A DNA stretch of 24,250 nucleotides from Deltaproteobacteria bacterium UBA2221 (GTDB taxonomy: Bacteria; Desulfobacterota; Syntrophorhabdia; Syntrophorhabdales; WCHB1-27): contig DCUF01000072.1 in assembly GCA_002328485.1 (NCBI GenBank), forward strand, positions 1-24,250, written 5' to 3'. Positions 21,299-24,250 of the stretch are shown here, piece by piece; position 1 is the stretch's first letter, and every line of letters begins with the position of its first letter. The notes beneath the pieces are model-generated. The model was given only the letters and a program-made list of their open reading frames with translations, had not been told where the DNA came from and searched no databases. Position numbers and translations under genes: made by a program.

Positions 21299-22828
21299 CT
21301 AGGGCTTGGTACGGCCCTTAACCTTGTATTGCGATACGTCCAATCCTAGTTTCTGAATCTTGTACTGAATGACACGCTTCGTGGTCCCGAGCCTCTTTGC
21401 GGCCTCGGTCTGGTTGCCACCTGTTTCCTTCAGGGCCTCTACAATCAACGATCTCTCGTTGGCCTTAACGACAGTGCTCAATATACCCTGGTCCTTCTTG
21501 TCGCCCTCTTGGGTGATCGACCGAAGCGACGGAGGTAGATGAATCATGTCAACGGAATCGCCCGTGGCCAGCAAGACGGCCCGTTCGATGCAGTTCTCTA
21601 ATTCCCTTACATTACCCGGCCAGGAGTAGGATAGAAAAACCTCCAAAACGGACGGGGAGATCCGCTGCACCGGCTTTCTCAGTTCCCTGGCGTACTTCAG
21701 GACAAAATGGTCGGCCAGAAGAATGGTGTCGCTCCCCCGTTCCCGAAGGGGTGGAACATAGATGGGAAAGACATTGAGACGGTAGTAGAGGTCCTCCCGG
21801 AAACGCCCGGCAGCGATATCCTCTTCGAGGTTGCGGTTGGTGGCGGCGATGACACGAACATTCACCTTTACGGTTCGAGTCGAGCCGAGAGGCTGGAATT
21901 GCCGCTCCTGAAGCACCCTCATCAGTTTTACCTGCGCTGCCAGGGAAAGATCGCCTATCTCGTCGAGGAATATGGTGCCCTGATGGGCCTCTTCGAAGCG
22001 ACCGCGCCGTTTCTGAAGGGCCCCTGTGAAAGCGCCTCTTTCATGGCCGAAAAGCTCGCTCTCGATGAGGGTGTCGGGAATGGCCGCACAGTTCACCTGG
22101 ACGAGGGGCCCTTCCCTTCGCGAGCTGTTCATATGAATGGCCCGGGCCACCAGCTCTTTTCCTGTGCCGGTCTCACCGCGGATGAGGACGGTTGTGCCCG
22201 AATCTGCCACCTGACCTATCAGATTGAAGACTTCTTGCATAGGCTTGGAGCGCCCAATGATGTCCAGCGCCGGGGCATCGGACCGGCCGAGAATCTGACG
22301 GAGTCTGCGATTTTCCTCCTCCAAGGCCCGTATATGGACGCCTTTGGCAATCAACTCCGCCACGGCTGACAGCACCGCCAACTCCCGATCGAGATTCTCC
22401 ACCTGTTTGGCCACCTTATCGGCTGAAAGCACGCCCACGACCTGGCCGTCGTAGACGATGGGTACACAAAGAAAGGCCAATTCTGATCGGTTCAGAAAAC
22501 GTCGTGCCCCTGTGCGATCGAGAAAGTGGGCTTCCTGACCGAGATTGGCAACAGCCATGGGACGCTTCGTCTTCGCGACCTGACCGGTAATCCCCTCCCC
22601 CGGCTGGTAGGTGATTTCCCTGCCCTCTACCTCGACGCTCTGCGCCACATCCAGCCATGCGTCACCCGTCTCCCGGTTGATGAGGGAGATCATGCCTCGC
22701 TCCATGCCCAGGCGAGAACTCATCTCATGGAGGATCTGCTCCAATTGTTCCCGCAAATCCTGCGGATTGGCCAGTATCTTGGCAATGGCATGAAGTGCTG
22801 CAAGTTCCTCGTAACTATGGATGCTCAT
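21299..22828 (-). CDS. Sigma-54-dependent activator (GAF-AAA+-Fis, NifA-like)
   Basis: A 509-residue regulator. N-terminal GAF domain (~15-165: LREQLEQILHEMSSRLGMERGMISLINRETGDAW and PGEGITGQVAKTKRPMAVANL). The AAA+ domain has Walker A in LIRGETGTGKELVARAIH, the sigma-54 contact loop ERGAFTGALQKRRGRFEEA, and Walker B in GTIFLDEIGDL, plus the arginine finger region FREDLYYRLNVFPIYVPPLRER. The C-terminal Fis-type helix-turn-helix is GGNQTEAAKRLGTTKRVIQYKIQKLGL. Order and length match NifA/NorR-type activators. The open frame runs to 23185 but the upstream 119 codons look noncoding; ATG 22828 is the only good Met start before the GAF domain. Target genes are not apparent here; no clear sigma-54 promoter was found. 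Confidence 0.93.
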   Translation of the reverse strand: MSIHSYEELAALHAIAKILANPQDLREQLEQILHEMSSRLGMERGMISLINRETGDAWLDVAQSVEVEGREITYQPGEGITGQVAKTKRPMAVANLGQEAHFLDRTGARRFLNRSELAFLCVPIVYDGQVVGVLSADKVAKQVENLDRELAVLSAVAELIAKGVHIRALEEENRRLRQILGRSDAPALDIIGRSKPMQEVFNLIGQVADSGTTVLIRGETGTGKELVARAIHMNSSRREGPLVQVNCAAIPDTLIESELFGHERGAFTGALQKRRGRFEEAHQGTIFLDEIGDLSLAAQVKLMRVLQERQFQPLGSTRTVKVNVRVIAATNRNLEEDIAAGRFREDLYYRLNVFPIYVPPLRERGSDTILLADHFVLKYARELRKPVQRISPSVLEVFLSYSWPGNVRELENCIERAVLLATGDSVDMIHLPPSLRSITQEGDKKDQGILSTVVKANERSLIVEALKETGGNQTEAAKRLGTTKRVIQYKIQKLGLDVSQYKVKGRTKP

Positions 22829-23260
22829 CTCGTCCCGCAGCGGGTAGTCGTCTTCGGAGGGTCTTCTGGCTCGATGGGTTTTTCGATACTTCTCTTCGCA
22901 CGGTTCCGTCAGAAAAGTTCTATTCTCATGAATTGGTTGGACACTAACAAACTCAACCGCAAGTCTGCTGAGTTCACCTTCGCCTTGATCGCCATCTGCG
23001 ACATTTGATAAATAACACAAACAGAAACAAAAATCCAACGAAGGCCCAATGTTCGGCCGGTCCGGCACGGTGAGCTTGCAGTGAGGTACGATTACGCCAC
23101 GGCCGGCATGTCTATCGGTCCGTGAACGTCTCTGACAGGCAAAAGGGCAGTAGTAAGTAAGTAACATAGGTGGGACGGCGAGCACCCTACACTCAAACTA
23201 GCATGGGGCTTGATGCCCAATGCAGTACCGTTACGGTAAATTCTCAGTTTCTCCGGGCTG
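22829..23260. other. Gap between the sigma-54 activator and the PEP-domain gene
   Basis: About 430 bp without a supported gene. Two dyads lie near the end: GCATGGGGC (23201-23209) with GCCCAATGC (23215-23223), one mismatch, and TACCGT (23226-23231) with ACGGTA (23233-23238). As they follow the PEP-domain gene on the minus strand, they may form its terminator, though no strong T-run is present. Confidence 0.45.
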
Positions 23261-24250
23261 TCACAAATCCTCTTGAAAGTAACAGAGCATACGTTGAGAA
23301 ATGATATCGGACATTAGTCGCAGTCCTTTCGAGGCCACGTCGTAAACGCCTATCACCTTGGCGTATTCCCTTTTTTCGGGAACAATGTCCCCCAACAGGT
23401 TGGGTAGCCCTTCGGTGAAAGCCTTGTTAAAAACAACCTTTTCGTTTTCAGGGTAGACGGCCATATAGAAAATGTTCATTTCCACCATATCTTGAAAGAA
23501 GTGGGTGCCAAACGACAGATCGGGGATGAGGCTCCCTTCCTTGTAGGCGATTTCCCCTATGGCAGCAATATTGTTGATTTCAGAGAAGGCGACGGGCACG
23601 CCCATGGCCGGCGTGGTCGTTCCCCAGCGGCCGGGGCCGAAAAGGATGGTAGGCATCCCATCACGGCTAATGGTCTTATTGATTCTCCCCACCAAACGGG
23701 CACAGGTGTACTTTTCTGAAAGGGATAGCTTCGCGTAGCCCCCGGGATCCACATAGACGATCCGCGAGATGTTTTCATGGACGCTGCCGCCCATAAAATT
23801 CCCTTCCTGGCTGAGCACAACTCTACTTCTGTCAATGTCCTCAGGCATCTTCACCCGGCTTCCACCGTGGCCCTTTGTCTGAAAGGGTCGACACTGGAGG
23901 AGGTTGATCCGCAATTTGCCTTCGCGGTTGAAATTCGCTGTAAATTCGATATCCACGGGATAATCGTAGACCCCCTCCAGACGCTTCAGCATCCTGGACA
24001 TAATCTGAGGAAACTGTGTGGAAGAAAGGAGCCGATCGAAGGTCAAAAGCCATATATCGCCTGATTTTCCGGCCGCCTGCATCCTCTCCGACGCCTCTCG
24101 GTCCCGGGTGCCGATGAGGTCGATTCGCGCGTCCAGGTCCTCCTGAAAGGCTTCCTGGGTCGAGAGGGATTGAAAGCGGTTTTCATCCAGATTCAGTACA
24201 TCCACAGCGTGTTGAGAGAAACGCGCGCCAGCGAATTGGTCGGTCTTCTG
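23261..24250 (-). CDS. PEP/pyruvate-binding phosphotransferase-like protein, C-terminal part (5' end outside window)
   Basis: The frame is open to the window edge (it reads QKTDQFAGARFSQHAVDVLNLDENRF before the listed start), so 329 codons of a longer protein are present. The segment VDIEFTANFNREGKLRINLLQCRPFQTKG is the end of a PEP/pyruvate-binding (PPDK N-terminal) ATP-grasp domain, as in PEP synthase and related dikinases. After it follows ~190 residues of a less familiar domain (GRINKTISRDGMPTILFGPGRWGTT, THFFQDMVEMNIFYMAVYPE, EKREYAKVIGVYDVAS) found in large bacterial PEP-domain proteins of unassigned function. Histidine and TIM-barrel domains of true PPDK are not seen downstream, so this is probably not a complete dikinase. 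GTG 24205 is not the true start. Confidence 0.8.
   Translation of the reverse strand, partial: QKTDQFAGARFSQHAVDVLNLDENRFQSLSTQEAFQEDLDARIDLIGTRDREASERMQAAGKSGDIWLLTFDRLLSSTQFPQIMSRMLKRLEGVYDYPVDIEFTANFNREGKLRINLLQCRPFQTKGHGGSRVKMPEDIDRSRVVLSQEGNFMGGSVHENISRIVYVDPGGYAKLSLSEKYTCARLVGRINKTISRDGMPTILFGPGRWGTTTPAMGVPVAFSEINNIAAIGEIAYKEGSLIPDLSFGTHFFQDMVEMNIFYMAVYPENEKVVFNKAFTEGLPNLLGDIVPEKREYAKVIGVYDVASKGLRLMSDIISQRMLCYFQEDL

Noticed and set aside
23068..23092. GGCACG followed by TTGC, a sigma-54 promoter-like pair
   Set aside because: The GG-GC spacing is 12 instead of 10 bases and the site points away from the activator gene.
22829..23185. N-terminal 119-codon extension of the sigma-54 activator
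   Set aside because: Composition is unlike protein (runs such as FCFCLCY) and no start with a ribosome site is seen; the GAF domain begins just after ATG 22828.
1..24250. CRISPR arrays, tRNA or rRNA genes, and insertion sequences
   Set aside because: No regular repeat-spacer pattern, cloverleaf-like segment, rRNA-like stretch, transposase or terminal repeat pair was seen.

Overview
This window looks like chromosome from an anaerobic, Gram-negative, Desulfobacterota-type bacterium (a Syntrophobacterales or Syntrophorhabdus-like lineage is my guess). The basis is moderately high GC, consistent Shine-Dalgarno sites, a sigma-54 activator, NarL-type signalling, an anaerobic-style arsenic locus and three genes with in-frame UGA (selenocysteine) codons. 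No rRNA, tRNA, CRISPR array, transposase or integrase was recognised. The taxonomic placement is inference only.

Layout. 1-4840: the end of an Acr3 arsenite exporter, then an ArsR repressor whose own promoter and operator are visible. This is followed by a large permease, a tiny thioredoxin, a Cys-rich DGC-domain protein, a VKOR-DsbA fusion and an exported thioredoxin. 4840-6000: a CcdA-like electron-transfer membrane protein, an unexplained 170-bp stretch and a Met-rich small protein. 6009-10375: the most unusual part. It has a glutaredoxin-like selenoprotein (UxxC), a HesB/IscA-like selenoprotein, a PadR regulator, three MoaD/ThiS-like ubiquitin-fold proteins, an ArsP-type permease with three Cys-Cys pairs in its loop, and a pair of small paralogues. 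One paralogue appears to carry two selenocysteines (UxxU); the other has a Cys cluster instead. 10409-12017: on the minus strand, a translationally coupled arsM-arsC-arsR operon.

12300-14896: a palindrome, then a NarL-type histidine kinase and response regulator separated by a long imperfect inverted repeat. 15200-16558: NADP-type glutamate dehydrogenase with a clear terminator. 16696-18682 (minus): cheR-cheB. 19128-19908: two small genes of unknown function. 20208-21134: a cation diffusion facilitator. 21299-22828 (minus): a GAF-AAA+-Fis sigma-54 activator. 23261-24250 (minus): the C-terminal part of a PEP/pyruvate-binding phosphotransferase-like protein, cut by the window edge.

How it may work together. 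The first 12 kb reads as one metalloid and thiol-redox island: two ArsR repressors, two PF03773-type permeases, Acr3, ArsC and ArsM handle arsenic, and a set of disulfide-relay proteins (VKOR-DsbA, Trx, CcdA, mini-Trx) supplies or removes electrons. The enclosed selenoprotein/ubiquitin-fold/permease cluster under a PadR regulator has no obvious textbook function. It is the best candidate for a poorly described system, plausibly for soft-metal or organometal capture, redox handling and export.
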